Shown here: piece after piece, positions 1 through 9,248 of the stretch
How the letters are laid out: each line of letters starts with the position of its first letter
Position numbering within the stretch: the stretch's first letter is position 1
Source: Bradyrhizobium sp. CSA207
GTDB lineage: Bacteria > Pseudomonadota > Alphaproteobacteria > Rhizobiales > Xanthobacteraceae
Assembly: GCF_029051685.1 (NCBI RefSeq)
Contig: NZ_JAACFT010000018.1
Location: forward strand, 62,001 to 126,000
Length of the DNA stretch: 64,000 nt
Direction of reading: 5' to 3'
Position numbers and translations under genes: made by a program
Notes under the pieces: model-generated
What the model saw: only the letters and a program-made list of their open reading frames with translations
The model's database searches: none
Told to the model about the DNA's origin: nothing

Positions 1-429
1 AGTCGCTGGAGTGAGCCGCCGGAGATGGCCGCTGTCCAGTTCGAGAACAACGGCAGAGAGTGATGAGGCAAGCACAGTGCCGTATATGATCGTGGCATCC
101 CCCAAGAGGATAGGCAAATCGATGCCTACTGGCGGAAGGCCTCGCGACCTGGTGTTGCTCGTCAACCAGACCGAGGCGCCAGTTTGAAGGGTCCAATCGA
201 GAGTGTACGCCGCCCAATTCAATTTCAAACGCCGCGGTTAATTGCCGGCCGTTCGTACGAAGTTTGGATCTCCTAAATCTGATGGATGTCAAAACCGACT
301 CGGTGACAAATTGTCGCCCGCGAGGTGCGCGTCTTCTTATCAGCCGGGACTATCACCTCATCTCGAAGGGATACTTTCCGACCTGTCAATTGACTTCGGT
401 TTCCCGCGGCGATCCGCGGGGGATTACGT
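1..429. other. Left-edge stretch without a convincing gene
   Basis: The first 63 bases are open in frame 1 up to a TGA and could be the last 20 codons of a plus-strand gene entering from the left, but nothing in them is recognisable. The rest has only short overlapping frames without family resemblance. GTCAATTGAC at 385-394 is a perfect 10-bp palindrome; it has the TTGAC half-sites of the locus promoters in the opposite arrangement and is not counted with them. Confidence 0.4.
403..420 (-). terminator. GC-rich hairpin after the small membrane protein gene
   Basis: CCCGCGG-CGAT-CCGCGGG is a perfect 7-bp stem with a 4-base loop, ten bases beyond the stop of the leftward gene at 430. No clear T-run follows on the minus strand, so a role as intrinsic terminator is only plausible. 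Confidence 0.4.
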
Positions 430-669
430 CTAGTCCTCGATCTCGGCCGCAATATCCATCGCTTTGAGGTTCCAGCTCCACGAGAGGATCAAAAGCAAAA
501 TGACCGGGCAGGCGGTCAACACCATTGCTTTCAAATGCAACTCCCGCATGGACTGAAAGAAAAATGGCGCGAGCATCATCGTTATCCCAACGATCGCAGC
601 CCCGGCGCTCAGATTGCCAAAGAACCTTGCTCGGACCCTCCGAATCTCGTTATTGGCCGCCTTCCCCAT
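430..669 (-). CDS. Small inner-membrane protein, two predicted TM helices
   Basis: Uncharacterised 79-residue protein. A basic N-terminus (roughly residues 1-16) is followed by two hydrophobic stretches, about 22-38 and 49-66, the usual look of a short two-helix inner-membrane protein with both ends in the cytoplasm. The ATG at 669 is preceded by AGAGGCAG at good ribosome-binding distance. It lies at the left end of the polysaccharide locus with the same orientation as the phosphoglycosyltransferase gene, but 350 bases separate them, so it is probably transcribed alone. It carries no locus-type palindrome upstream. No function can be assigned. Confidence 0.6.
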   Translation of the reverse strand: MGKAANNEIRRVRARFFGNLSAGAAIVGITMMLAPFFFQSMRELHLKAMVLTACPVILLLILSWSWNLKAMDIAAEIED

Positions 670-1020
670 GATCTGCCTCTATAAGCTATCTGCGTGCTCT
701 TACTTCTCTAAGCTGGTGGCGCCATAACATTCGCCGGGATCCGCTCACGAGCCAAGTAAATGTTGTGGCCGTCTGTAGGCATGGCAAAAGCCGAACATGG
801 CCTGCGCGCCACTAGCGCATTTCGCCTAGAGTCATCCTTATCCGAGGACCAAGGGCGCGCAAGCCCAGCCCTCGGCGAGATAGTTACAACCCACGCTTCT
901 ACACTTCGCTTGATGCTGCCATTGCGGCTTGATTGTCCTTCACTGCCACGGTTCAGGAGCGAAAGCTTCTTCTACCCGCCAGCACAACGCCATCGCGAAA
1001 TGAACACCTGAATCGCGATC
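670..1020. other. Intergenic, nothing recognised
   Basis: Lies between the stop of the phosphoglycosyltransferase gene and the start of the small membrane protein gene, both leftward. I find no conserved frame, strong hairpin or TTGA-N6-TCAA site in it. Confidence 0.5.
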
Positions 1021-2460
1021 TCAATAAGCATCCTGGCTCGAAAGCACAATCGCGGTACGGATTAAAATGCGAAGATCCAGCCAGATGCTCCAATTGGTCA
1101 CATACCAGACGTCGTATTCGACGCGCTTTTTCATCAAGTCGATGGTTGGTGTCTCACCACGGAAGCCGTTGACTTGGGCCCAGCCAGTTAGGCCAGGCTT
1201 CACGTGGTGGCGATAAGCGTAGTTGCTGATCATCTGATTGTAGTAGTTGTCGTGCGCAAGCGCGTGCGGGCGCGGGCCAACCAACGACATTTCTCCGCGC
1301 AGGACATTCCAGAGCTGAGGCAATTCGTCGATGCTCGTCTTGCGCAAGAGACGCCCGATCCTGGTAACTCTCGCATCCCGTTTGCTTGCCTGTCTAATCT
1401 CCGGGCCATTGTCCGAAACCGTCATGCTGCGAAATTTCCAGATATCGAACAGCCCGCCGTTGAATCCGCGGCGTGTTTGACGAAAAATGACGCTGCCCGG
1501 CGAGTCCAGCTTGATCAGAATCGCTGTCATGATCAGCAGCGGGGCCATGCACAACAGCCCTAGAGAGGCCAAGCTGACATCGAGGCCGCGTTTCAGGGCA
1601 CGTTCAGCGATTGAAGGAGGGGCGCGCTGGAGTTCGATCGCCATCGTGCCGCTTATGGGCACGAAAGGCCGTGACACGAGGTCCGCGATCGCGAAATCAG
1701 GCAGCAAGCGGATGGCATTTGGTACCTGGCGCAACCGTTGGCTCAGCTTTTGTAATGTTGGAAGTTCGTTCCAGTCGAAAGCGAGGAGAAATTCATCTGC
1801 TTCCGCAGCACGAGACTCTCGAACGATCTGGAGAACATCCCGGTCCCACGCTGCGTCGTCGTGCTGCGGCGTCAAATTCAGCACGACGTGATGCACGACC
1901 TCAAAACCGTTCTTGCGCAAATCCTTGAAGCGGCTGGAGGTGAAATCGAGGGGTCTTTGGCTGAGCAACACGACCCGCCGCTTGAAGGAGTGGCCCCTGG
2001 CAAAGGATGAAGTCAAGACGAGGCGCCAGACCGCGCGGTGTGCGCCCAGACTAATGAGGCCCATTGCCGCGAACAAAATGATGGTGGCGCGGGACAGAAC
2101 GGCCGTCGATTTCAACAGGAAAGCAGCGACCGCAAGAATTGTCAGTGACAAGACCCAGACAAGAAGGACTTTGCGCGATTGCCATCTCGCATTTAGCAGA
2201 TTGTGGCGGTCGTAGCCGCCTTGAACGAAAGCAATCGTGACAAATAGCATGGCCACGATCGAGCCAGCGCCCACTGAAAGTTCATGGTCGGCCGGAATTC
2301 CCATGAGTTCACGATGAGCGAGGGAAGCGCAGACATAGCTGAGCAGAACCAGCAGGAAATCGCCCGCCATGATGACGATTTGAAACGGTCCTTGCAGCGA
2401 GGGGCTACGACCGGTGACTGTAGGAGATAAATGCTTGGAACCGTATGTGGCTGAGGACAT
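1021..2460 (-). CDS. Undecaprenyl-phosphate hexose-1-phosphate transferase (polyprenyl glycosylphosphotransferase)
   Basis: Likely starts repeat-unit assembly by moving a hexose-1-phosphate from a nucleotide sugar to undecaprenyl phosphate at the inner membrane. At 479 residues it has the full WcaJ/PssY layout: N-terminal TM bundle (about residues 25-170), a CoA_binding_3-type middle domain, one re-entrant/TM helix near 300 and the C-terminal catalytic domain (PF02397 type) with KRGLDV, WKFRSM, TSIDELPQLWNVL and the VGPRPH signature. ATG 2460 has AGAGG upstream. The sugar specificity (glucose or galactose) is not readable. A TTGA-N6-TCAA site with TATCCT at promoter spacing lies 118 bases upstream, so it is probably its own transcription unit in the polysaccharide regulon. 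Confidence 0.92.
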   Translation of the reverse strand: MSSATYGSKHLSPTVTGRSPSLQGPFQIVIMAGDFLLVLLSYVCASLAHRELMGIPADHELSVGAGSIVAMLFVTIAFVQGGYDRHNLLNARWQSRKVLLVWVLSLTILAVAAFLLKSTAVLSRATIILFAAMGLISLGAHRAVWRLVLTSSFARGHSFKRRVVLLSQRPLDFTSSRFKDLRKNGFEVVHHVVLNLTPQHDDAAWDRDVLQIVRESRAAEADEFLLAFDWNELPTLQKLSQRLRQVPNAIRLLPDFAIADLVSRPFVPISGTMAIELQRAPPSIAERALKRGLDVSLASLGLLCMAPLLIMTAILIKLDSPGSVIFRQTRRGFNGGLFDIWKFRSMTVSDNGPEIRQASKRDARVTRIGRLLRKTSIDELPQLWNVLRGEMSLVGPRPHALAHDNYYNQMISNYAYRHHVKPGLTGWAQVNGFRGETPTIDLMKKRVEYDVWYVTNWSIWLDLRILIRTAIVLSSQDAY

Positions 2461-2571
2461 CGAGAGCCTCTTTCGAAAAGACTAGCTGCAGCAATTCATT
2501 ACCTTTAACGATCATTCGTCCCTCGCGCCCGTAGATCAGCAGAAGGATATTGCTCCATGCGTCCCATGAAC

Positions 2572-2585
2572 TTGACGAATCTCAA
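2572..2585 (-). promoter_or_regulatory. Crp/Fnr-type palindrome, promoter of the phosphoglycosyltransferase gene
   Basis: TTGACGAATCTCAA; arms TTGA/TCAA match, fifth position mismatched. On the minus strand TATCCT (2549-2544) is centred 32 bases downstream of the site centre, as in a class II activated promoter. It lies in the 280-base gap upstream of the gene starting at 2460. Confidence 0.6.
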
Positions 2586-2741
2586 CCGCGAGATCCGGCG
2601 CTTCATGATGAGACAGCAGAAGGAAGGTTCGTGAGCGCAGAGATATGTCATGAGGACGCGACGTCGACGACCGTCTCTCGATCCATATTCAGCGCGGCTT
2701 AATTCGCAAGCTCACCGATGCCGAGTGATTCACGCAAGCCG

Positions 2742-3674
2742 TTATCGAGGTGCCAGGACGCGCAGGCACGGCGATGGGGAATTTGGGGCGCGCCGCATGC
2801 TCGCGGGTCGTGTCGGAGGTGGCGACTCGGTCAACGGTGGAGGGGGGTCCGCAGTAAATTGCGAGGTGCTCCCGGAAAAGAAATAGAGGGTAGACCAATC
2901 TGCTGACAGTTCGACCCAGTTGCTGTTGCCAGCCCCTCGATTGTTAACGCCACTATGCGGCGAATCCGGGGCTCGCCACCAGTCGGCTCCAATGTTGGCG
3001 ACAACCTTCATGTTCGGATCCGACGTTCTCATGTCCATCTGCACGTACACTGCATCCACGCTTCCGGCAGCGAAGCTGCCTCGTCTCACCATCCACATCA
3101 GGTCGTTGCGGCCAGGCGGAGGACTGCCGACAAGGGTGCCTCCATCGGCTTGCACCTCGACCTTCATTTGGATGGCCAAATTCTTGGGAGCCATAGCGTC
3201 AAAGTGGGCTCCAACGATCTCGTTTTCATTCTGGTCTTGCACGAGGGCCCATTCCTTTGTGGCGCGGAGGCGTACATACGTCTTTCCATTTGCCACGAGG
3301 ATCTTTCCGTCCGAATTGGCGGGTTGGGTCGCCCCAAATGTTGGAAAGACCGAAGCTAGTCCTGTGACGGCCGTGAAGTCCGCAGGGGGGCCACCGTCAT
3401 CAGGTTTGGAGGTGCCGTTGCACCATGATGACGTTTTGGGAGCGCCGGCGGGAAATGCCTCGCTGTAACCTGGAGTATTTTGCTCGATGACATTCAGCGA
3501 GAGCCCGGCCGCGACGGCTTCGCTTGACGAAACGGAGCCTTCTGGAGTGGCCACAAAAAACGCAGCCAATCCGATTGGCAAGAGCCAAGTCTGGAACCGC
3601 CGAAGGGTGCGGACCGCACATCCAGGTGTTGTGAGCAGCACGTGCAGAGCGGAAAAATGATGAGCGCCAGACAT
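2742..3674 (-). CDS. Secreted/anchored protein with the locus-specific repeat-family domain (paralogue 1)
   Basis: Function unknown. About 225 residues (near 58-285) align by eye with the proteins at 5127-6158 and 14064-16271: shared landmarks are QNTPGYSEAFPAG, VANGKTYVR, WALVQDQ, DAVYVQMDMRTSDPN, GADWWR and NWVELSADW. Unlike the other two it has an N-terminal hydrophobic segment (about residues 29-43) followed by small residues, consistent with a Sec signal or membrane anchor. After the domain a proline-rich stretch (PPPPLTESPPPT) leads to an Arg/Pro-rich end that differs from the paralogues and may be a degraded tail. The start at 3674 is the longest reasonable choice; no strong ribosome-binding site is visible. 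Its promoter palindrome is at 3740-3753. Confidence 0.7.
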   Translation of the reverse strand: MSGAHHFSALHVLLTTPGCAVRTLRRFQTWLLPIGLAAFFVATPEGSVSSSEAVAAGLSLNVIEQNTPGYSEAFPAGAPKTSSWCNGTSKPDDGGPPADFTAVTGLASVFPTFGATQPANSDGKILVANGKTYVRLRATKEWALVQDQNENEIVGAHFDAMAPKNLAIQMKVEVQADGGTLVGSPPPGRNDLMWMVRRGSFAAGSVDAVYVQMDMRTSDPNMKVVANIGADWWRAPDSPHSGVNNRGAGNSNWVELSADWSTLYFFSGSTSQFTADPPPPLTESPPPTRPASMRRAPNSPSPCLRVLAPR

Positions 3675-3739
3675 AAGTACCGACCCATAATCAGTTAAGC
3701 TTTTCCGCCTATACCGTAGGCATCGAATACGTGGCCGAC

Positions 3740-3753
3740 TTGACGAACGTCAA
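3740..3753 (-). promoter_or_regulatory. Crp/Fnr-type palindrome, promoter of paralogue 1
   Basis: TTGACGAACGTCAA has perfect TTGAC/GTCAA arms. On the minus strand TACGGT (3718-3713) is centred 31 bases downstream and TATAGG 36 bases downstream. The predicted transcript would start near 3705, about 30 bases before the ATG at 3674. Confidence 0.7.
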
Positions 3754-3945
3754 TTGGCTGAACGATTGGAACTGAGGTCACTGACGACGGCAGGGCCGTT
3801 AGTCGGAGCTGCAAGACTGGGACGTCGTGCGTTCGATTTATTTGGCAGGGCCACGTGGCGACGTGTTGCAGGCCATGACAGCCAGGCGTTGCCCACCGTT
3901 CGCACGCACTGGTGCGAGTGTTCGACAAGTTATGGCATCAAACAA

Positions 3946-5130
3946 CTATAGGTTATTGCGCAGGCGCGTGCTGTTACGCTCGGCTTGTCCGATAGTGAGA
4001 CCGTTTGTAGCTGAATACCAAGACGCCGACGGGGTCGCACGCGCCTGTCTCGAGCCAAGATTGTCGATATAGCGCCGTGCTGGAGTCTCGATAAAGAAGT
4101 ACGAGAGATACGCAATCGCGAAGATGATCGCGTAGCACATCGCGCAGAATGCGGACATCGAGCTGGTGGAAGCGTGAACCAGCTTGTCAGCAACCGCATT
4201 CATGACAATCAAAATGATGAGAGAATGCCACATGTAAAGTGAGTAGGTGAGTTGCCCAAGAGGAGCTAGGCGGCTCACAAATGTTGGCACGATCCGCTGC
4301 GTGTCGGCTGCGACCGCGGCGATCGCTACGACATAGACGAGCCCAAGTGCAACCAGGTGGGGAACATACGTAATCATTGAGGCCAGCAGCAGCACGAAGG
4401 ACAATAGCAACAAGCGCCCGGGCGCAGGAATCACGCTGATTTTGTCTCGAAAGTGGAACAGGGAGACTCCAATCATGAAGGAGGGGAGCGCCCTGAAAGG
4501 CGGCCACACATCTACCCACGAGCGATCGACTGCGTTCTGGGCCAAGTCGACGACAATAGCAGCAACAAGAGTAAGGACAGCTGCCACGAGAAGTCCGAAC
4601 CTTGATCTCAGGCCCGCCCAGGCGAAAAGCGGAAACATCAGATACATCACCATCTCGGCGCCTATCGACCAAGACACGCTGCTAAACGAAATTCCATTGC
4701 CGCAGATCGCCATTGCGTTCAGGAGAAGTGCAGTCTCTGCGATGCAGCGAAGCTCGAAAGTCGGTTCGTGAGTCCCCGCCTTGCCGAGCGCGACAAATCC
4801 GGACCAGACAATCATGGAAATTAGTAGCGTCAACCAGTGGAGCGGCATGAGCCGTCCGACTCGTCTCTGAAGAAATGAGCCATAACCGGCGAGAGTATCG
4901 ACTTTTCCTTGATACACGTGCGCGATCACGAATCCGGAGATCACGAAAAAAAGGTCGACGAACAAAGCGAGGCCGCTCGGCAGCGTGGGCCGGACGGCCG
5001 CCGGAAAAAAGAATTCAAAAGAATGGCGAACGACGATACCGACGGAGGCGACGAATCTTAGCAGATCCAGGTGCAGCATCTCGTTGGATGCGGCGCGAAG
5101 AGCTGGCAGTTTCCACGAGTTTGCAGTCAT
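3946..5130 (-). CDS. Acyltransferase family 3 membrane protein
   Basis: A 394-residue integral membrane protein of the OafA/ExoZ acyltransferase-3 family, which O-acylates (often O-acetylates) polysaccharide units from the inner membrane. The family opening is clear: LDLLRFVASVGIVVRH with the conserved Arg and His, then DLFFVISGFVIAHVY, and about ten hydrophobic helices to the end, including YSLYMWHSLIIL. The ATG at 5130 overlaps the stop of the upstream paralogue-2 gene by four bases, so it is translationally coupled to it and belongs to the Wzy/paralogue-2/acyltransferase operon. The acyl group and the acceptor sugar are not predictable. Confidence 0.9.
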   Translation of the reverse strand: MTANSWKLPALRAASNEMLHLDLLRFVASVGIVVRHSFEFFFPAAVRPTLPSGLALFVDLFFVISGFVIAHVYQGKVDTLAGYGSFLQRRVGRLMPLHWLTLLISMIVWSGFVALGKAGTHEPTFELRCIAETALLLNAMAICGNGISFSSVSWSIGAEMVMYLMFPLFAWAGLRSRFGLLVAAVLTLVAAIVVDLAQNAVDRSWVDVWPPFRALPSFMIGVSLFHFRDKISVIPAPGRLLLLSFVLLLASMITYVPHLVALGLVYVVAIAAVAADTQRIVPTFVSRLAPLGQLTYSLYMWHSLIILIVMNAVADKLVHASTSSMSAFCAMCYAIIFAIAYLSYFFIETPARRYIDNLGSRQARATPSASWYSATNGLTIGQAERNSTRLRNNL

Positions 5131-6158
5131 GGCACGTTGCTCCAGCGCCTTCTTGCTCGGCTCGGCGAGCCGCCCCGACGGACTTTGACCAATGCTCCCA
5201 AGGCCAAGGAGAGCACCAGAAGGGAGTCGTTCGACAAGGCATCGGTCGTTTTGATCGAGCCGGCGAAGGTGAGGCGCGAACCGGCCTCCATAAACTGGTG
5301 ATAGCTTTGCGCGGCCTGATGCGAACTGTCATTGACGTTGGCAATCTTCCGCTCGCCCGAACCAACCGTCGGCTCAAGCGACCCGCTATCCATGAGTTTC
5401 TCACCGCCCCGTGTCGGCATCGGGGAGGGCGGGGGCGTCGCCGCGGGTGGCATGTCGATCGCTGATCCCTGGAGCGGCGGGGCTGGACCCGCGCGAAACT
5501 CCTCCGCGCTCATGGAATAGAAGCCGACCGTCTTCCATTGGGTCGAGAGCTCAATCCAGTTGCTGCCGCCGATACCTGGATTGTTACTGTGATCATCAAG
5601 ATAGGGGGCCTTCGTGTGTCGCCACCAGTCTGCGCCCACCATGGCCACGAGATGCAAGTTCGGATCGGTGGTCCTCATGTCCATTTGAACGTAGACGGCA
5701 TCCACGGTTCCGGCTGGGTAGGTCCCTCGAGCTTTATACCAAAAATGGTTGTTGTAGCCGGCTGGAGGAGCGTCGAAGGAAATGGCCGCGCCGGCCAGAG
5801 GGATTGCTTTCATAGGAATGGCCACATTCCCAACGAAGTCCGGGACGAAATGCCCTCCGGTCAGCTGGGTCTTGGACTGGTCCTGTACCAACGCCCATTC
5901 ACCCGATTGCTTGATACGAACGTAGGTCTTCGCGTTTGCGACCTCGATCGCCGCACTTGGATTCGAATAAGGTGGTGCTCCGACCTTGGGGTAGACTTGC
6001 CCCCAACCCTCAACCGCGCTGAAATCTGCGGGCGGCGACCATAGCCCCCCGTCGTTCCAGCCTTGGTACCAGTTGTAGCTCGGAGGCACGCCTGCGGGAA
6101 AACCTTCGCTATTCCCGCGTGTGTTCTGTCTGATAAGATCGGACATTGAGACGTCCAT
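5127..6158 (-). CDS. Locus-specific domain protein, probable type I secretion substrate (paralogue 2)
   Basis: About 343 residues from the chosen ATG at 6158, which has AAGGAA six bases upstream and aligns with the N-terminus of the protein at 14064-16271; a longer frame starting at 6239 is possible but would overlap the polymerase gene. Residues about 1-230 are the shared domain (SEGFPAGVP, VEGWGQVY, HFWYKARGTYPAGTVD, VGADWWRHT, SNWIELSTQWKTVG). A Pro-rich linker follows, then a C-terminal segment with DSSHQAAQSYHQFMEAG resembling the tail of paralogue 3. There is no Sec signal, so a C-terminal type I secretion signal is a reasonable inference given the transporter at 31.5-35.8 kb. Function unknown; polysaccharide binding or modification is a guess from context. 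Confidence 0.7.
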   Translation of the reverse strand: MDVSMSDLIRQNTRGNSEGFPAGVPPSYNWYQGWNDGGLWSPPADFSAVEGWGQVYPKVGAPPYSNPSAAIEVANAKTYVRIKQSGEWALVQDQSKTQLTGGHFVPDFVGNVAIPMKAIPLAGAAISFDAPPAGYNNHFWYKARGTYPAGTVDAVYVQMDMRTTDPNLHLVAMVGADWWRHTKAPYLDDHSNNPGIGGSNWIELSTQWKTVGFYSMSAEEFRAGPAPPLQGSAIDMPPAATPPPSPMPTRGGEKLMDSGSLEPTVGSGERKIANVNDSSHQAAQSYHQFMEAGSRLTFAGSIKTTDALSNDSLLVLSLALGALVKVRRGGSPSRARRRWSNVP

Positions 6159-6195
6159 CGGCCATTCCTTGTTTACGCGGTACGCGAGCTGCGCG

Positions 6196-7413
6196 TCACT
6201 CGGCTGGAGACCATTTCGGCGACGTGAACCGACCCGCATAGGAGAAGAACAGCGTCATCGACGTAAAATTGTCGATGAGGTTCTCGGACAAAAAATAGAT
6301 GAGCAACACGGTGTACATGGTTTTCGCCGCTCGCTCCTTCAGCGAAAACATTATGCTGAACACGAAAACGACAAAGATCACGCAGTTCAACAGTCCGTAT
6401 TCTGCCAGCACGCGCAGGTAATCGTTGTGCGGCGGCAGCGGCAACACGGTCAAGACGCCGGTCTGACTTGCACCGTAACCGAACAATATTCCGCCGAGCC
6501 CTAGCGACGAATAAATCTGCCATATGTTCGTCCAGTGGGTGATGCGGAAGAACGCGGACATGTCCGTCGTACCCGTCAAATCGATCAACTGCTTGGTTGA
6601 CATTCGCGCGATGGTGCTCGGGTCGAGGCTCCAGATAAGCGCTATTGCGTTCAGACCCGTTATCAGTCGATCCAGCGCGCCAAGCGCGTAGGCGGCGAGG
6701 CTGGCTATTGCCAACAAGAAGAGCGCGACGAATACTTGTGGTCTCAACGGGAAGAAAGACCAGAGACCAATGGCGACGATGGTTGCCAATGCGGGGCCAA
6801 CTCGGTTCATGATCGCAGCATTTACGAACTGCGCTATCAGGACCTTGTTTCCGAACCAGGGGGAAACGGCAAAGAAAAGAGCCGAAAAGTACAGCGCTGC
6901 CGTGTTTGTGTTCGGAAAATAGGAGAACACGTCAGGATATTCGATGCCGGTATAGACTTTCGTCTGGCCGACCACCTTGAACAGTAGTGGCAGCGCCGCG
7001 AGTGCGTAGATGCACCGCTTCTCGGATCGGTGCAACCGCTCCGGCGTAGTGCGGCCTGCGGCGTAGAATGAATAGATGGATAGGAGCTTCAAACCATCCG
7101 ATAGCTCGAAAGCTCCAAAATTCACCAGATAGCTCGTACCTGTGAAGATGCAGGCGAGCATCAGCAAGATCTTGTAAAAGGCACCGCTCTCTCTCGTTAC
7201 CAGTACGTGGTAGGCGGACCATGAAATAAGCAGCAGGCTTATCGAGTTGCTCAGGACGTTGAATACACTCGATCCGGTGAAGTGGTAGAGAAACGTCAGG
7301 CAGTTCAGGAACACGAGGCCGAAGCAAGTTACCACGAAGAACCGGCCGTGGACGGCCATCGAGGCGGAAACGCGGTGTGGTGTCTCCTCTCTACCTAGAG
7401 CTAGATCGTTCAC
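6196..7413 (-). CDS. Wzy/ExoQ-like polysaccharide polymerase (O-antigen ligase family)
   Basis: A 405-residue polytopic protein with about ten to twelve hydrophobic helices and the Wzy_C-type periplasmic loop motif PLPPHNDYLRVLAEYGLL near residue 320, typical of bacterial polymerases that link lipid-carried repeat units in the periplasm. Such proteins share little sequence, and the call rests on topology, this motif and the neighbouring Wzz, Wzx and glycosyltransferase genes. It heads a leftward operon with paralogue 2 and an acyltransferase. It is divergent from the Wzz-like gene, with a Crp/Fnr-type palindrome at 7532-7545 in between; no good -10 is seen for this leftward direction, so its promoter is unclear. 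Confidence 0.85.
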   Translation of the reverse strand: MNDLALGREETPHRVSASMAVHGRFFVVTCFGLVFLNCLTFLYHFTGSSVFNVLSNSISLLLISWSAYHVLVTRESGAFYKILLMLACIFTGTSYLVNFGAFELSDGLKLLSIYSFYAAGRTTPERLHRSEKRCIYALAALPLLFKVVGQTKVYTGIEYPDVFSYFPNTNTAALYFSALFFAVSPWFGNKVLIAQFVNAAIMNRVGPALATIVAIGLWSFFPLRPQVFVALFLLAIASLAAYALGALDRLITGLNAIALIWSLDPSTIARMSTKQLIDLTGTTDMSAFFRITHWTNIWQIYSSLGLGGILFGYGASQTGVLTVLPLPPHNDYLRVLAEYGLLNCVIFVVFVFSIMFSLKERAAKTMYTVLLIYFLSENLIDNFTSMTLFFSYAGRFTSPKWSPAE

Positions 7414-7531
7414 AACAGACTTACCTCCACTTCCTTGGCCCGACGGCTCCTGAGGTGCCCCTTAACAGGCTCAGCCTGCGCGAATTGCGGAAGTCTCAGC
7501 GGTCAACATGTCGGCGATCACCGAATCCGAT

Positions 7532-7545
7532 TTGACGGTCGTCAA
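7532..7545 (+). promoter_or_regulatory. Crp/Fnr-type palindrome, promoter of the Wzz-like gene
   Basis: TTGACGGTCGTCAA, perfect arms. TAGACG (7566-7571) is centred 30 bases downstream on the plus strand. The expected start of transcription near 7580 leaves a leader of only 10-20 bases. On the minus strand the 31-base position holds CATGTT, a weak match, so shared use with the polymerase gene is less likely. Confidence 0.65.
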
Positions 7546-7589
7546 TATCGGTCTGGGCGCTTCGGTAGACGCTGTGGCAATCCGAAGAA

Positions 7590-9164
7590 GTGGAGCCGAC
7601 GGTGAAACGTGGAAAACGCACTATATTCGCCAGCGCTTTCGGTCTGTTATGGCGGCGACAGTGGATCATTTACCTGTGCCTGTTGCTCACGTCCGGCGTA
7701 GCCTTTCTCTATTACGCGACGGTCGGGGACCGGTACGAGGCGTATGTGCTGTTGCGCGCCGGGCAGGGGATCAAGGAACGTTCCGGCAACGCGACCTCGC
7801 CTTTCGGAGAGGGCGTTGACCTTCAAAGCCGGATGGAATCACTGTCGCGCATCGCCAAGATCGACCAGGTTATTTTGGAAGCCGCGAAAAACGTTGGCTA
7901 CGACAGGCTGTCATCTGATTCAAACCCGACGCTCCTCGCCAGGTTTATGGCATGGGGGAAGGAAATCGATCTTCGGGATGTGTTCGCCAAGGAGCCGGCA
8001 AAGCCGCAGCCACTGGCGCAGGCGGAAGCAGAGGAAGACATAGAGCGTAACCAGTCTGGAATTCTCAGTCTGAGAGACCGCATCAATGCCAAGCAGGAGG
8101 GCAGATCCGACTTGTTGAGGATAACGTTCCGTCACAAGGATCCATCGATCGCCGCGAGCTATCTGAACGAACTCGGGAACGCACTGGTAACCGTTCAAAG
8201 TCTCGATGTTCAAATGCCGGGGGCGCAGGAGTTCTTCCAGCAGCAAACGAAGCGCCTCGAGGAAGAGGCGGAGGTAGCGGCTGCCAATCTGAAGCGATTC
8301 TCCGTTGAAGCATCGATTTATGCCGTTGACGATCAGCGGCAACTCCTGCTCAAGCGCGCCAGTGATCTGGCCGCGCTGATCGCCACGACGCGGGGCGCAA
8401 TCGAGGATAAGAAAGGGCAGAAACTTGCGATCGCGGACCAGTTGGCCGTCCTGCGGCCGGTCACGCAGTCCAAGACCGTGAGCCGAATGGTGAGCACGCT
8501 GGCGGGGCCGGACTCTCGAAAGTCCCTCGATTCCTCCGCTAAGCCGCCGGACCAGTTTGAGGAGCAGCCTCCCTTGCTTCTGATCAAGGTCTACCAGGAG
8601 AACATGTCGACGCTGATGAAGATAAATGCCGACCTCAACGGGCAGACAGAGCTGCTGGGTCAATTGGGTGCCGAGCTCGAGAAAGTGAATAGGGAACTTG
8701 CATCGCTCTCTGCAAAAGAGGCCGAGTACGGAAGGTTGAAGCGCGTTCTCACGACCGCGTCGTCAGCTGCGGCGCAGTATGCAGCCCGCATTCAGGAGGA
8801 GCAGATAAGCACCGAGGTCGCCAAAAAGAGCCAGCTTTCCAGCCTCAGAGTAGTGCAGAAAGCGATAACTCCAACGGCGCCTGTATTTCCTCAAGTCTCG
8901 CAGCTCGTAGCCTTGGCGCTTGCCGGTGGCTTTCTGCTCGGTCTTGGAGGCATCTTCGGGCCGGAACTCGCGAGAAGCACAATGCATGCCCACCCAAGTC
9001 CCGGAGGGGCCGTCGGAGATGACGATCCGGTAAGGAATCTGCTGTTGGTGGCCCGGCAAAGAACGGAAGGACTGAAGGACCTTCATTCTACCGGATTGGC
9101 AGACCTCAAAGAAGAAGCGGTTGTCGGCCCCGTTCCTCGATCGACCAGGATGCCTCCGCTCTAG
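7590..9164 (+). CDS. Wzz/GumC-like polysaccharide co-polymerase
   Basis: Polysaccharide chain-length determinant family protein (524 residues) acting with the polymerase at the inner membrane. A first TM helix (about residues 23-43) precedes a long periplasmic part rich in coiled-coil sequence (about 230-430, for example QQQTKRLEEEAEVAAANLKR), and a second TM helix lies near 430-450 after the family-typical proline-containing QKAITPTAPVFPQ. The last 70 residues are cytoplasmic and contain no Walker motifs, so there is no fused tyrosine kinase. The GTG at 7590 gives the longest form; GTG 7602 has a better GGAG at six bases. No outer-membrane exporter (Wza/GumB type) or separate kinase is present in the window. 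Confidence 0.85.
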   Translation: MEPTVKRGKRTIFASAFGLLWRRQWIIYLCLLLTSGVAFLYYATVGDRYEAYVLLRAGQGIKERSGNATSPFGEGVDLQSRMESLSRIAKIDQVILEAAKNVGYDRLSSDSNPTLLARFMAWGKEIDLRDVFAKEPAKPQPLAQAEAEEDIERNQSGILSLRDRINAKQEGRSDLLRITFRHKDPSIAASYLNELGNALVTVQSLDVQMPGAQEFFQQQTKRLEEEAEVAAANLKRFSVEASIYAVDDQRQLLLKRASDLAALIATTRGAIEDKKGQKLAIADQLAVLRPVTQSKTVSRMVSTLAGPDSRKSLDSSAKPPDQFEEQPPLLLIKVYQENMSTLMKINADLNGQTELLGQLGAELEKVNRELASLSAKEAEYGRLKRVLTTASSAAAQYAARIQEEQISTEVAKKSQLSSLRVVQKAITPTAPVFPQVSQLVALALAGGFLLGLGGIFGPELARSTMHAHPSPGGAVGDDDPVRNLLLVARQRTEGLKDLHSTGLADLKEEAVVGPVPRSTRMPPL

Positions 9165-9248
9165 GGATTAACATACCAACGAATCGCTGCAGTTTTCGCG
9201 TGGTGCGTCGGCGGCTCCTAATCGGCGCCAAGTGAGTAGACCTTCAGC

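Noticed and set aside
385..394. GTCAATTGAC as a Crp/Fnr-type site
   Set aside because: The half-sites are inverted relative to the others and have no spacer; it lies behind a gene.
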